Source of the DNA: a virus
Reading direction: 5' to 3' (one strand)
DNA length: 24,746 bases
IMG/VR virus record: IMGVR_UViG_3300044491_002358
Coordinates: 1 to 24,746 of that record
The notes beneath the pieces are model-generated. The model saw only the letters and a program-made list of their open reading frames with translations, was not told where the DNA came from and made no database searches. Shown here one piece after another: positions 1-8,569 of this stretch. A program made the translations under genes and the position numbers. Positions within the stretch are counted from its first letter, which is position 1, and each line of letters begins with the position of its first letter.

Positions 1-73
1 AAAAAGTTGTATTATAGTGATCACCAACCGAGTAGTTGGGATTGGCATGATCATATTATAGTAAAACTTTAGA

Positions 74-1540
74 ATGAGCAGTTGTAAACTAGTAATCAAA
101 GACGAAGTGAATGTGAAGTTCGAGAACCTGAGCCTCGAATGGCGTAAGCGATTATCCAACAAATTCAAATATGAGATACCATACGCCAGACACCTACCAG
201 CTGTCAAACTGGGCAGGTGGGATGGCAAGGTCAGTTTCTTTGGGTTAGGTGGCACCACATACTTGAACCTAGTGGACCAGATACTGCCCATACTGGATGA
301 GGGTGGTGTCTATGTGGACTTCGAAGATCACAGACCACAGCACAACTTTGAGTTCAAAGCCGTGGACAAGGATTACCTGGCACACATCACGTGGCCCGAG
401 CATCATCCTTGTGCGGGACAACCCATACAGTTGAGAGACTACCAAGTTGAAGTCATAAACAAATTCATAGAGAACCCACAGAGCATACAGGAGATAGCCA
501 CCGGGGCAGGCAAGACCATAATCACTGCGGCACTCTGCCAACTGGTGGAACCATATGGTCGTACACTAACCATAGTGCCTAACAAGAGTTTGGTCACACA
601 GACCGAGGAGGACTTCCTTGCTTGTAATCTAGACGTGGGAGTGTACTACGGAGACAGAAAGGAACTGGGTAGATTCAACACAATAGCCACGTGGCAATCA
701 CTGAATGTGTTAGAGAAAAAAAGCAAAGACGAGCATACCACAGATTTCCTAGAGGCCATAAAAGGCATCAACACCGTGATCATAGACGAGGTTCACATGG
801 CCAAGGCCGATGTACTAAAAAGATTATTGACCGGACCATTCGCACACTGTGGTATACGTTGGGGACTGACCGGCACCGTGCCAAAGGCGGATTATGAGTT
901 CATGGGATTGAAATGTAGTATAGGTGATGTAGCCAACAGGATACAGGCCAGTGAACTGCAAGACAAGGGCGTGTTGGCCAATTGCCACGTCAACGTGTTA
1001 CAGACACAAGACCATCCACAGTTCAAGACCTACGGCGAGGAGTTGAAATGGTTGACCACAGACGACACCAGGATGACCTGGGTGGCCAACACGATCACAG
1101 ACATAGCCACTTCGGGCAACACACTGATACTCGTGGACAGGATATCCGCTGGAGAGATGCTAGAGAAGAAAATAAAAGATTCCGTGTTCGTTTCGGGATC
1201 GACCAAAAACACAGACAGGAAGGAGCAATACGATGAAGTATCTACTGCGACAAATAAAGTTATCATTGCCACATATGGAGTTGCCGCTGTTGGCATTAAT
1301 ATTCCTAGGATTTTTAATCTTGTTCTCATAGAGCCCGGCAAGTCATTCGTGCGTGTGATACAGAGCATAGGACGTGGGATCAGGAAGGCCGAGGACAAAG
1401 ACAGCGTACAAATCTGGGACATCACCAGCAGTTGCAAGTTTGCGAAAAGACACCTCGGGGCAAGGAAAAAGTTTTACAAAGAGGCCAATTACCCGTATAA
1501 TATAGAAAAGATAGATTATGAAAATCCTTACACTAGATAA
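74..1540 (+). CDS. uvsW: UvsW-type superfamily 2 DNA/RNA helicase
   Basis: ATP-dependent helicase that in T4 unwinds branched DNA and R-loops, shutting off origin-dependent replication and promoting recombination-dependent replication. At 488 aa it is close to T4 UvsW. Visible SF2 motifs: RDYQ at residues 121-124, Walker A ATGAGKT at 142-148, DEVH at 238-241, LTGT at 265-268, and motif VI QSIGRGIRK at 430-438. The first ~110 residues fit the small N-terminal DNA-binding domain of the family. The 73 nt upstream are AT-rich with a TATTAT box at 54-59 but no clear -35 and no good Shine-Dalgarno. Its 3' end overlaps the next gene by 23 nt. The family is certain; the role is by analogy with T4. 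Confidence 0.93.
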   Translation: MSSCKLVIKDEVNVKFENLSLEWRKRLSNKFKYEIPYARHLPAVKLGRWDGKVSFFGLGGTTYLNLVDQILPILDEGGVYVDFEDHRPQHNFEFKAVDKDYLAHITWPEHHPCAGQPIQLRDYQVEVINKFIENPQSIQEIATGAGKTIITAALCQLVEPYGRTLTIVPNKSLVTQTEEDFLACNLDVGVYYGDRKELGRFNTIATWQSLNVLEKKSKDEHTTDFLEAIKGINTVIIDEVHMAKADVLKRLLTGPFAHCGIRWGLTGTVPKADYEFMGLKCSIGDVANRIQASELQDKGVLANCHVNVLQTQDHPQFKTYGEELKWLTTDDTRMTWVANTITDIATSGNTLILVDRISAGEMLEKKIKDSVFVSGSTKNTDRKEQYDEVSTATNKVIIATYGVAAVGINIPRIFNLVLIEPGKSFVRVIQSIGRGIRKAEDKDSVQIWDITSSCKFAKRHLGARKKFYKEANYPYNIEKIDYENPYTR

Positions 1541-2021
1541 CAGATCATACACTTTAGAGAAGATACCCGAGTGGGTGGATGAGAAATTGAGATTCGCTGT
1601 GTTAGACAATTCTGACCCTGCCAACCCAGATTTCTTTTATATTCCTTTAATATTCCTCGAGAGCTTTAATGCACCGGCGGCGGTATTGGAAATAGGTAAG
1701 TGGAAGATTAAGATGCCATTAGACTGGAAAATGCTGATTGGAGAAGCCGGACAGTCAGAGATGCACGTGTTACCAATAACCAGTCTCAATGACAGGGGTT
1801 TTGATGCTTTCACATTCAATCCAATGTCTAGCACCAAACCAGATTTCCATCCCATAGATGTTGTGGACATCTACACCGAGGTAAAATGGTACTTCCCTAA
1901 GATCAAATCAGGGCAGATGTTGGCCGTGCCGTTGTCTAATGGTCCTAAACCTGTGTGTGCCTATTTTGTTAAAGATATCTCTAGACAATGTGAACAGGTG
2001 GATTATGGCTCGGTCTGGTAG
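1518..2021 (+). CDS. phage protein of unknown function (167 aa)
   Basis: No function recognised. The protein is soluble, mixed alpha/beta in appearance, rich in proline and aromatic residues, with no signal peptide or membrane segment. Its start lies inside the end of uvsW (23-nt overlap), which implies coupled translation in a uvsW-led operon. Codon use resembles its neighbours. The ATG at 1518 is the only start that gives the full frame. Position next to uvsW and dense packing suggest a core T4-like accessory protein for DNA metabolism, but this is context only. Confidence 0.75.
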   Translation: MKILTLDNRSYTLEKIPEWVDEKLRFAVLDNSDPANPDFFYIPLIFLESFNAPAAVLEIGKWKIKMPLDWKMLIGEAGQSEMHVLPITSLNDRGFDAFTFNPMSSTKPDFHPIDVVDIYTEVKWYFPKIKSGQMLAVPLSNGPKPVCAYFVKDISRQCEQVDYGSVW

Positions 2022-2238
2022 ACGAACGATAACCATAGATGCACCAGTACTGATAACCAGTAACAAGATTGCTGTGTGGATGGACGAACACTGGATGAAA
2101 GAGTTTTTCGATTGGTTAAGGAAAAATAAATTCAAGATTTCGGCTATGAATCATTTGCAAAAGAAAATAAAATTAACATTCGTAGATGCGAAAGAATGCA
2201 CTATGTTTGGATTGAAATATGCCAGCAGAAAAAAGTAA
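2005..2238 (+). CDS. small phage protein of unknown function (77 aa)
   Basis: Not recognised. The open frame extends upstream to 1939, but the ATG at 2005 gives a tidy 17-nt overlap with the preceding stop and avoids a long overlap, so I chose it. The product is basic (N-terminal MARSGRR, C-terminal ASRKK) with an amphipathic middle containing WMDEHWMKEFFDWLRK, so it could bind nucleic acid or a partner protein. It overlaps the following gene by 20 nt. This chain of overlaps marks one operon. Confidence 0.6.
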   Translation: MARSGRRTITIDAPVLITSNKIAVWMDEHWMKEFFDWLRKNKFKISAMNHLQKKIKLTFVDAKECTMFGLKYASRKK

Positions 2239-2674
2239 TAGGAAATTTTTTGACCTAAGGAACGGGCTCAAGGCCGTGGATTTCAGGAACAAAGATTACT
2301 TCGACAGGATCGATGACAAGGAGCAGTCATTGTATTCTCCCTACATGCTGATGAGGTACGTGTCGAGCTGTTCATCCAAGGATCGATTCTATGTGGAACA
2401 CTATGTTGAGATGGTCAACGAATGCGTGAACAAACACTGCTTCACACTGGGCAAACACAAGAAACTGTTGTGGATGCTGACTGCCATGTGTGGCACACTG
2501 CAACAGCAGTTCCACCCATGGATCAAACCCATGAAACGTGTGCCAAACAAGAGTCTCAAGAAACTGCAGGAGATCTATCCCACATGGAAGGAATCGGACC
2601 TAGAGACCCTGGACAAAGTGATAACGGACAGGGAACTAGAGGAGTTAATGGAGGCGCATGGCATCGACAAATAA
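2219..2674 (+). CDS. phage protein of unknown function, faintly gp62-like (151 aa)
   Basis: Largely helical, charged protein. A segment beginning SLYSPYMLMRYVSS and running through HKKLLWMLTAMCG faintly recalls the start of the T4-like clamp-loader small subunit (gp62). It lacks the RKRFSKW-like stretch that I would expect, and no gp44 large subunit lies nearby, so I leave it unnamed. The C terminus is acidic (ELEELMEAHG). Start at 2219 overlaps the previous gene by 20 nt; the end overlaps the zinc-finger gene by 17 nt. A profile comparison with gp62 families would settle the name. Confidence 0.7.
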   Translation: MPAEKSNRKFFDLRNGLKAVDFRNKDYFDRIDDKEQSLYSPYMLMRYVSSCSSKDRFYVEHYVEMVNECVNKHCFTLGKHKKLLWMLTAMCGTLQQQFHPWIKPMKRVPNKSLKKLQEIYPTWKESDLETLDKVITDRELEELMEAHGIDK

Positions 2675-3341
2675 ATGCACCTACTGTGGCAAAGAGTTCG
2701 CAAAAGAGAGGACCTTGCAGGTACACCTTTGTGAACCCAAACGTAGATATCTACAGCGAGATGAGAAATGGGTGGTCAACGCATTCATGGTGTTCCAGCG
2801 ATTCTATCAGATACACCAACACAACTCCAAACCTAGAACATACGACGACTTCGTCAAGAGTGCGTACTACAACGCGTTCGTGAAGTTTGGAAGATACATC
2901 ATGCACATCAACCCGTTGTACCCTGACAAGTACATAGACTACGTGCTACGATCAAAGATCAAACTGGATCACTGGGCCAGGGACGATCTGTACGAGGAGT
3001 ACCTGATCGAGACTTTGAAATCAGAACCCGTGGAGTCGGCTTTGCAACGTAGCATAGCCACCATGATGGATTGGGCCAACGAACAGAATGCACAGTGGAG
3101 CGACTACTTCAGGTTGGTCAACACTAACAGGGCTGTACAACACATACAACAAGGTGCGATAAGTCCGTGGTTACTGTTAGGTTGCAGTGCGGGGAAGAAG
3201 ATGTTAAAATCATTTAACGACGAACAACTACAAATGATTGAGAGATTCATAAACCCTAGTTTCTGGCCAAGCAAGATAAAGAGCTACCCAGCGGACCTAC
3301 TGCTGGTGCAGGAGACGGCAAGGGAGGCCAAGATTGTCTAA
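2658..3341 (+). CDS. zinc-finger phage protein (C2H2-type N terminus, 227 aa)
   Basis: Residues 7-24 form a compact zinc finger: CTYCGKEF, then HLCEPKRR, giving Cys-x2-Cys followed by His/Cys ligands and a basic tail, as in eukaryote-like C2H2 or zinc-ribbon fingers. The rest, about 190 aa, is helical and rich in aromatics with no recognised domain. It probably binds DNA or RNA through the finger and a partner through the body; its place in the uvsW replication operon supports a role in nucleic-acid metabolism. It overlaps the flanking genes by 17 nt and 8 nt. The finger is visible; the function is inferred. Confidence 0.75.
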   Translation: MASTNKCTYCGKEFAKERTLQVHLCEPKRRYLQRDEKWVVNAFMVFQRFYQIHQHNSKPRTYDDFVKSAYYNAFVKFGRYIMHINPLYPDKYIDYVLRSKIKLDHWARDDLYEEYLIETLKSEPVESALQRSIATMMDWANEQNAQWSDYFRLVNTNRAVQHIQQGAISPWLLLGCSAGKKMLKSFNDEQLQMIERFINPSFWPSKIKSYPADLLLVQETAREAKIV

Positions 3342-3567
3342 GATAGATCTAGAGATTACAGATAACTTGAGTTTCGATGACGGAGACTGTGCCGTGATAA
3401 TAAAAGAGGACGGATCCATAGGCAGAGTGATAATGCCGGACATGAACAGAAAAATTTTAGAGTCAGAAGGATACAAGAAACTTCTGGATGTACTAGAAGT
3501 GCTAGAGCCAGGATCACGCGACAAGATGATAGACCATGCCAAACAAGGCAAAGGGAGTATGCACTAA
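3334..3567 (+). CDS. small acidic phage protein (77 aa), TTG start
   Basis: Unknown function. The frame starts with TTG at 3334 inside the end of the zinc-finger gene; no ATG sits near the N terminus, so a non-canonical start and translational coupling are likely. The product begins MSKIDLEITDNLSFDDGD and has a regular fold-like pattern with a C-terminal helix. Its stop (TAA at 3565-3567) shares one base with the ATG of the DnaE-like gene, so the two are probably co-translated and may work together. Confidence 0.65.
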   Translation: MSKIDLEITDNLSFDDGDCAVIIKEDGSIGRVIMPDMNRKILESEGYKKLLDVLEVLEPGSRDKMIDHAKQGKGSMH

Positions 3568-4157
3568 TGCCAGATGTGGACATAGATTTCTTTGACCGGG
3601 ACGGAGTTCTCAAACTATTCAAACACACACCCGCTTCTATAATCAAGGATGGCAAGTCGGAGAAACACAAGACCGGAGTGTACTTCCACGCTGTGCCAGA
3701 ACACCCTGTGACAGGACACGCGTCACTGGACTACAAGAAAGCGGAAGACAGGGGATATTTCAAGATAGATTGCTTGAATGTAAACATCTACAAGAACGTG
3801 AAGTCGGAACAGGAACTGGTGGAGTTGATGATACAGGAACCGGACTGGGACATGCTGAAGGACCCAAAGATCGTAGAAAACCTTTTCCACTTAAATGGAC
3901 ATTTCAACATAGTGTCCAAACTGGAGCCCAGGAACATAGAACAACTGGCGGCAGTGTTAGCCATCATACGACCGGCCAAGAGACAGTTGATGTACAAGGA
4001 TTGGGTGGACATCATGAAGGAAGTTTGGTTGAAGCCTACAGACGGCTCGTACTTCTTCAAGAAGTCACACGCTGTGGCGTACGCACAGGCCATCGTGGTG
4101 CAGATGAATCTGATAGCCAGGGATAAATATAACTTTAGTGTACAACAAGAAAACTAA
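3567..4157 (+). CDS. miniature DnaE-like (Pol III alpha palm) protein (196 aa)
   Basis: Colinear with short blocks of the bacterial replicative polymerase DnaE (C-family) but only about a sixth of its length. Residues 2-8 PDVDIDF match the DnaE PDxDxDF block; D5 and D7 align with the E. coli catalytic pair D401/D403. GYFKIDCLN at 63-71 matches GLVKFDFLGL, so D68 aligns with D555. LEPRNIEQLAAVLAIIRP at 119-136 matches the block around FEDMIALVALFRP, and FFKKSHAVAYA near 163-173 matches FNKSHSAAYA. The PHP, thumb, most finger, beta-binding and tau-binding regions are absent. It may be a polymerase-derived DNA-binding or accessory protein; polymerase activity from so little scaffold is doubtful. 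It is the last gene of the uvsW operon. Confidence 0.8.
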   Translation: MPDVDIDFFDRDGVLKLFKHTPASIIKDGKSEKHKTGVYFHAVPEHPVTGHASLDYKKAEDRGYFKIDCLNVNIYKNVKSEQELVELMIQEPDWDMLKDPKIVENLFHLNGHFNIVSKLEPRNIEQLAAVLAIIRPAKRQLMYKDWVDIMKEVWLKPTDGSYFFKKSHAVAYAQAIVVQMNLIARDKYNFSVQQEN

Positions 4158-4179
4158 AAAACTCACCAAAAAAACTAAG

Positions 4180-4261
4180 AAAAAAACTCCTATCAATCGT
4201 TCCGAATATAATTCATTCCAACCCAATAGCCCGTTGACTGTTTACTTTCTGAAATTGATAG
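4180..4261 (-). terminator. possible terminator for the minus-strand gene at 4278-4652
   Basis: Inverted arms CTATCAAT (4190-4197) and ATTGATAG (4254-4261) enclose 56 nt. On the minus strand the second arm is followed by GAG and six T residues (4186-4181). The loop is long, so this is weaker than a classic terminator, but it sits in the only gap between converging genes. Confidence 0.3.
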
Positions 4262-4277
4262 AGAAAAAATCTTAAGT

Positions 4278-4652
4278 TTAAACTGGACGTCGGACCAATT
4301 GTATTGTCCTTCTCTTCACCCGTTTCTTTGAAATATCTGACAGTCGCACAGTGGGACCATGTACAATCTCCACATCTTTGGAATTCAAAGTGACCAGTGT
4401 TGTGCGGAAATAACGGAAGTCGCCCTTGAGGAATATGTTGATTGGTAACTTACGATTGGACTCGTGCCACCATATTTCACCACACTTCAGGAATCTCATC
4501 TTGTCCTGTGGCAACATCAGCCTACCATAATCATAGAAGCTGATCACATTGACATCCTCATTCTGTACTATGCCTACATACTCTAGATCGCCCTTGCGGA
4601 TTAGACTCAAAAATGGGAATTTGTCCCTCAGCGTGTTAAAAATCTCGTTCAT
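4278..4652 (-). CDS. phage protein of unknown function (124 aa)
   Basis: Not assigned to a function. It starts MNEIFNTLRDKFPFLSLIRKGD and is a mainly beta, soluble protein with a basic C terminus (KKRVKRRTIQLVRR) that could contact nucleic acid. It is the only minus-strand gene among the plus-strand replication genes. On its own strand a TATAGA box ends 6 nt before the ATG with no Shine-Dalgarno, which weakly resembles the leaderless-type starts elsewhere in the window. The pattern looks like a conserved T4-like phage family, but I cannot name it. Confidence 0.75.
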   Translation of the reverse strand: MNEIFNTLRDKFPFLSLIRKGDLEYVGIVQNEDVNVISFYDYGRLMLPQDKMRFLKCGEIWWHESNRKLPINIFLKGDFRYFRTTLVTLNSKDVEIVHGPTVRLSDISKKRVKRRTIQLVRRPV

Positions 4653-4660
4653 TCTATATC

Positions 4661-4678
4661 TATAAATACTGTTAAATA
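4661..4678 (+). promoter_or_regulatory. T4-like late promoter (TATAAATA)
   Basis: Exact T4-type late -10 octamer TATAAATA at 4661-4668, followed by a second TAAATA at 4673-4678 that ends 6 nt before the ATG at 4685. In T4 such boxes are read by the gp55 sigma with gp33 and the sliding clamp. The downstream gene looks like a virion protein, which fits late expression. Confidence 0.7.
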
Positions 4679-4684
4679 TGTACT

Positions 4685-5488
4685 ATGCAAACAGTTTCAA
4701 GGTATTTACTCATACAGTTGGTAATAGCCTACATAAATGGTTATCATGGAAGGAATTCAAAAGTGTACGATAGACGCTTAACACTGCACAGAGGGGTCAA
4801 CAATCCCATAACATTCACGTTCAAGAACGAGGATCAGAAGGCCCAGGACATCACGAGCAAGACCTACGAGTTCAACATGATCGACTCGGAGACCAAAAAA
4901 GCGGTGCTAACCAAGACGTTGACCATATTGGACGACGGATCCACAGTGAGCACGAAGGGTGATGCCAGTTGTACTATCACAGAAGGTGATCTATTGCCAC
5001 TGGATGCCAAGTTCTACAACTTTGCAGTACGTGAAGTCAAGTCGGACGGTAGTAGAGAGATTACATACTCAGACACAGGATACGCGGCCGCGGGTACCAT
5101 AGAACTGCTAGATGGTGCTTACCCAGAGTTCGTTGCCAGCACTGAAATTTCAAGTTTCACAGCAGTGGGTGGACCACTGACCTACACATCAGGATCCACG
5201 GATGCCAGACCGGGCATCAACAACAACAAGGCACTGCACACGATCGCAGTGTACACCAAAAACTTCTCCGGCACACTGAGGGTGCAAGGCACCATGAGCG
5301 CAAGTCCGGGGTCAAGCGATTGGTTTAATATTACCATGGATGGTGCAGTCTCTACAGCCAACACTTTCTCTAGTTCCACCACAGTTACCAACTACAACTT
5401 CTACGGTGTTTATCACAGTGTGAGATTTAGTTGGGGCAATGACAGTGGTAACACTGGTGTGATTGACAAAATCCTATATAGACAGTAA
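4685..5488 (+). CDS. virion structural protein, probably tail or baseplate associated (267 aa)
   Basis: The N-terminal segment MQTVSRYLLIQ and following NGYHGRNSKVYDRRLTLHRG leads into a beta-sandwich-like domain (NPITFTFKNEDQKAQDITS, then a strand-rich region to about residue 140). This looks like the N-terminal part of phage baseplate or receptor-binding attachment proteins. Residues ~150-267 form a Ser/Thr/Gly/Asn-rich beta domain ending in SWGNDSG, typical of surface-exposed virion modules. No signal peptide. Expressed from the late promoter just upstream; there is no Shine-Dalgarno before the ATG. Structural role is inferred from composition and promoter class; the exact virion location is unknown. 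Confidence 0.6.
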   Translation: MQTVSRYLLIQLVIAYINGYHGRNSKVYDRRLTLHRGVNNPITFTFKNEDQKAQDITSKTYEFNMIDSETKKAVLTKTLTILDDGSTVSTKGDASCTITEGDLLPLDAKFYNFAVREVKSDGSREITYSDTGYAAAGTIELLDGAYPEFVASTEISSFTAVGGPLTYTSGSTDARPGINNNKALHTIAVYTKNFSGTLRVQGTMSASPGSSDWFNITMDGAVSTANTFSSSTTVTNYNFYGVYHSVRFSWGNDSGNTGVIDKILYRQ

Positions 5489-5498
5489 AATATAGTTT

Positions 5499-6512
5499 AT
5501 GAATCTGATCCAGTCTACTATTCTGACAAGTCTACCTACGGGTAGGAAGAAGACACCCAGCGGGTGGATAAGTTTCAACGCACCTTGTTGTGTATACAAC
5601 GGCGAGTCAGCAGACAAGAAGAAAAGGGGAGGCATAATGACCAGTGCGGACGGCACAGTCAGTTATCACTGCTTCAACTGTGGATTCAAGGCCAGTTATG
5701 TGATAGGCAGGAAACTGTCACACAAGATGAGACAGTTCATGGGCTACGTAGGCATACCCGAGGACACCATACGCAAGTTGGCCATAGAAGCCATGCGAGA
5801 AGAGGAGGGTGATGTCAAGTATGAGAAGAAGAAATTCGTAACATTCAAGAAGAAACAGTTGCCAAAGAACACACACAAACTGGATGTATGGTTGGAGAAA
5901 TACGTTGGAAATGACCTCACAGAACCACAATGGAAAAGGATTGACGGACTGCTGAAATACCTCGAGAACCGGGGAATGGGTGCAGATTGGTACGACTTCA
6001 TGTATTCTCCAGATCAACACTGGGACGTGGACAAACGGATACTGATACCTTTCTACTGGCGTGGAGACATAGTGGGATTCACAGGACGTATGTTTGAACA
6101 ATCAGACAAGGTCAAGTATTACACAGACGTACAGCCAGGATATGTATTCAATATGGACGCACAGGACTGGACCAGGAAATTCGTATTGGTCACAGAAGGT
6201 CCATTTGATGCGATCGCCGTATCTGGGGTAAGCATACTGGGATCAGAGATAAATGACACACAGCGTGAACTGATCGACGGACTGGGTAGACAAGTGATCG
6301 TAGTTCCCGATAGAGATGCACCAGGCCAGAAATTGGTAGAGCAGGCAATGGAATTTGGATGGAGTGTTGCTTTTCCAGAATGGGACAAAGCGGTTGGCGA
6401 TGTGGCAGAGGCTGTGTTACAATATGGTAGACTGTTTACTATACAATCAATTCTGAAGACAACCGAATCGAGTAAACTGAAAATAGATTTAAAGAGAAAG
6501 ATGTATGGCTGA
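5499..6512 (+). CDS. DNA primase, T4 gp61-type
   Basis: Makes RNA primers for lagging-strand synthesis and works in complex with the gp41 helicase encoded next. Architecture: an N-terminal zinc-binding module with Cys30/Cys31 and a C-x2-C pair at Cys58/Cys61, a linker, then a TOPRIM domain with the acidic motif TEGPFDAIA (Glu233) and PDRDAPG (Asp271/Asp273). Length 337 aa matches T4 gp61 (about 340). The last 8 nt overlap the helicase gene, so the primase and helicase are translationally coupled. It begins 10 nt after the virion gene. No catalytic residue appears to be missing. Confidence 0.93.
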   Translation: MNLIQSTILTSLPTGRKKTPSGWISFNAPCCVYNGESADKKKRGGIMTSADGTVSYHCFNCGFKASYVIGRKLSHKMRQFMGYVGIPEDTIRKLAIEAMREEEGDVKYEKKKFVTFKKKQLPKNTHKLDVWLEKYVGNDLTEPQWKRIDGLLKYLENRGMGADWYDFMYSPDQHWDVDKRILIPFYWRGDIVGFTGRMFEQSDKVKYYTDVQPGYVFNMDAQDWTRKFVLVTEGPFDAIAVSGVSILGSEINDTQRELIDGLGRQVIVVPDRDAPGQKLVEQAMEFGWSVAFPEWDKAVGDVAEAVLQYGRLFTIQSILKTTESSKLKIDLKRKMYG

Positions 6513-7938
6513 ATACACATTTGATGTACAAAAACTTTATATAGAGATGTTGCTGGCGGATGCGGAATCATTTGCGAGAGCACAAAACATATTCAAACCA
6601 GAATCATTTGACCGTAAACTACAACCCATAGCCAAGTTCGTCAAGGACTACATGGACGAGTATAAGGTCATGCCAGATGTGGAGCAGGTCAATGCCAAAC
6701 ATGATGTCAAACTTAAATCAGCCAAGGACCTAGATCCAAGCCACTTCAACTGGCTGTTAGACGAATTTGAAACTTTCTCTAGGCACAAGGCACTGGAACA
6801 AGCAATACTGCAATCAGCGGATCTATTAGAGAAGGGTGACTACGGTCCTGTAGAGGACATGGTCAAGGAAGCGGTCAGCGTGGGACTTACACGTGACCTA
6901 GGCACAGACTACTTTGAGGACCCAAAAGGTAGACTAACGGCCCTCAAGGACAACAACGGTCAGATCAGTACAGGCTGGGCCAACCTAGACAAGAAATTGT
7001 TTGGGGGATTCAACCGAGGAGAACTAAACATCTTTGCAGGTGGATCAGGCGCAGGTAAGAGTTTGTTCTTACAGAATCTCGCAGTGAATTGGGCTACTGC
7101 TGGGCTGAATGTGTGTTACATATCTTTCGAATTGAGTGAACAACTGACAGCCATGAGGCTAGATGCCATGATGACCAACATACCCACACGTAAGGTGTTC
7201 CCAGAGATAGACAACGTGGAGATGAAGGTCAAGATGATGGCAAAGAAGTCTGGATTACTACAGATCAAGTATCTGCCGAGTGGTAGCAACGTGCTAGACG
7301 TTAGGACGTATCTCAAGGAACTAGAACTCAAGACCAAGAAGAAAATAGACTGCATACTGATAGATTACCTTGATCTCATGATGCCAAAGAGCAAGAAGAT
7401 ATCACCAGCAGACCTGTTCATCAAGGACAAGTACGTGAGTGAGGAACTGAGGAATTTGGTGGTCGAGAAACAGTGTGTGTTGGCAACAGCATCGCAGTTG
7501 AACCGGGCATCTGTAGAAGAGATAGAGTTTGATCACAGTCACATATCGGGCGGACTGTCCAAGATACAGACAGCGGACAACGTGATAGGTATATTCACTT
7601 CAAGGGCAATGAAAGAACGTGGCAGGTATCAGATACAGTTCATGAAGACCAGATCCAGTTCGGGTGTAGGACAAAAAGTGGATCTCGAGTTTGATGTGGA
7701 CAGTCTGCGTATCAGAAGCCTGGACGAGGACGAGTCACAGAGCTACAATCAGCAGGGCAAGAACAAGATTTATGATTCATTGAAGCAAACATCTAAAGTT
7801 ACAGGTACTACAGATGCTAGATCAGAAGTACCAGATCCTCGTAAGGGCGATAACTTAGGAGTCAAGGTCAAGGCTACAGTCGAGGGCGGGAAACTGAGAC
7901 AACTGCTAAATGAATTGCACTCAGATGAAGAACAATAA
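6505..7938 (+). CDS. replicative DNA helicase, T4 gp41 / DnaB-type
   Basis: Hexameric 5'-3' helicase of the replication fork. RecA-like core with Walker A GGSGAGKS at residues 179-186, ISFELSEQ around 206-213, and Walker B CILIDYLDLM near 285. ATASQLNR and the late ISGGLSKIQTADNVIGI stretch match the DnaB/gp41 H3-H4 motifs. The N-terminal ~130 residues are the helical collar domain. At 477 aa it matches T4 gp41 (475). Overlaps the primase by 8 nt and the following methyltransferase by a few bases. The tail beyond ~400 is Ser/Thr/Lys-rich and probably disordered. Confidence 0.95.
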   Translation: MAEYTFDVQKLYIEMLLADAESFARAQNIFKPESFDRKLQPIAKFVKDYMDEYKVMPDVEQVNAKHDVKLKSAKDLDPSHFNWLLDEFETFSRHKALEQAILQSADLLEKGDYGPVEDMVKEAVSVGLTRDLGTDYFEDPKGRLTALKDNNGQISTGWANLDKKLFGGFNRGELNIFAGGSGAGKSLFLQNLAVNWATAGLNVCYISFELSEQLTAMRLDAMMTNIPTRKVFPEIDNVEMKVKMMAKKSGLLQIKYLPSGSNVLDVRTYLKELELKTKKKIDCILIDYLDLMMPKSKKISPADLFIKDKYVSEELRNLVVEKQCVLATASQLNRASVEEIEFDHSHISGGLSKIQTADNVIGIFTSRAMKERGRYQIQFMKTRSSSGVGQKVDLEFDVDSLRIRSLDEDESQSYNQQGKNKIYDSLKQTSKVTGTTDARSEVPDPRKGDNLGVKVKATVEGGKLRQLLNELHSDEEQ

Positions 7939-8569
7939 GGTCTGGATTTATCCCAGTGAGTTAGACGATTTACAACCATACATGGTCGACAAACCATACC
8001 AACAGTCTCACAGAAATAAAATAATAGAATACCTGATATCAATTAAACAACCATTCAGGAATTGTATTGACGTAGGTAGTCACATCGGTATATGGAGCAA
8101 CGACTTTGTTAAATTGTTTGAATGGGTTCATGCTTTCGAAATCATTAAAGAGATGAGAGAATGCTATGTTAAAAATGTTGATGGGGGAAACTACACCTTG
8201 TATCCTTTTGGGTTAGGTCGAGAAGAAAAAATAGTATCCGTAAACTATGTGCCCCAACACAGCAAGAACACACAGATCGATTCGAATGGCACTTATCGCG
8301 CAGAGATACGTCCTATTGATTCACTGAATCTTAAAAACATTGATTACATTAAAATGGATGTTGAGGGTTATGAATTGGAAGTTTTAAAAGGTGCTACCAA
8401 ATTACTAAATTCACAGACGCCTATAATACATCTCGAAATGAAAATGGGTGTGCTAAAGAAATTTAACTTAGATAAACAAACAGTTAGGGATTGGTTAGCT
8501 CAACATGGATATCAGCAGGTTTTAAAAATTTCTAATGAATTTATTTTTAAAAAAAGCAAAGAACAGTGA
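7925..8569 (+). CDS. FkbM-type SAM-dependent methyltransferase (214 aa)
   Basis: Class I methyltransferase fold of the FkbM group, which O-methylates sugars or other small molecules. Motif I is IDVGSHIG (residues 48-55), followed by AFEI, and the conserved FkbM core IDYIKMDVEGYELEVLKGA and PIIHLEM. I chose the ATG at 7925, which limits the overlap with the helicase to 14 nt; an in-frame ATG at 7910 would add five residues. The gene is AT-richer than the helicase before it and ends TGATG, coupled to the sulfotransferase. The pair looks like a later insertion downstream of the replication genes, perhaps modifying a surface glycan. Confidence 0.82.
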   Translation: MKNNKVWIYPSELDDLQPYMVDKPYQQSHRNKIIEYLISIKQPFRNCIDVGSHIGIWSNDFVKLFEWVHAFEIIKEMRECYVKNVDGGNYTLYPFGLGREEKIVSVNYVPQHSKNTQIDSNGTYRAEIRPIDSLNLKNIDYIKMDVEGYELEVLKGATKLLNSQTPIIHLEMKMGVLKKFNLDKQTVRDWLAQHGYQQVLKISNEFIFKKSKEQ

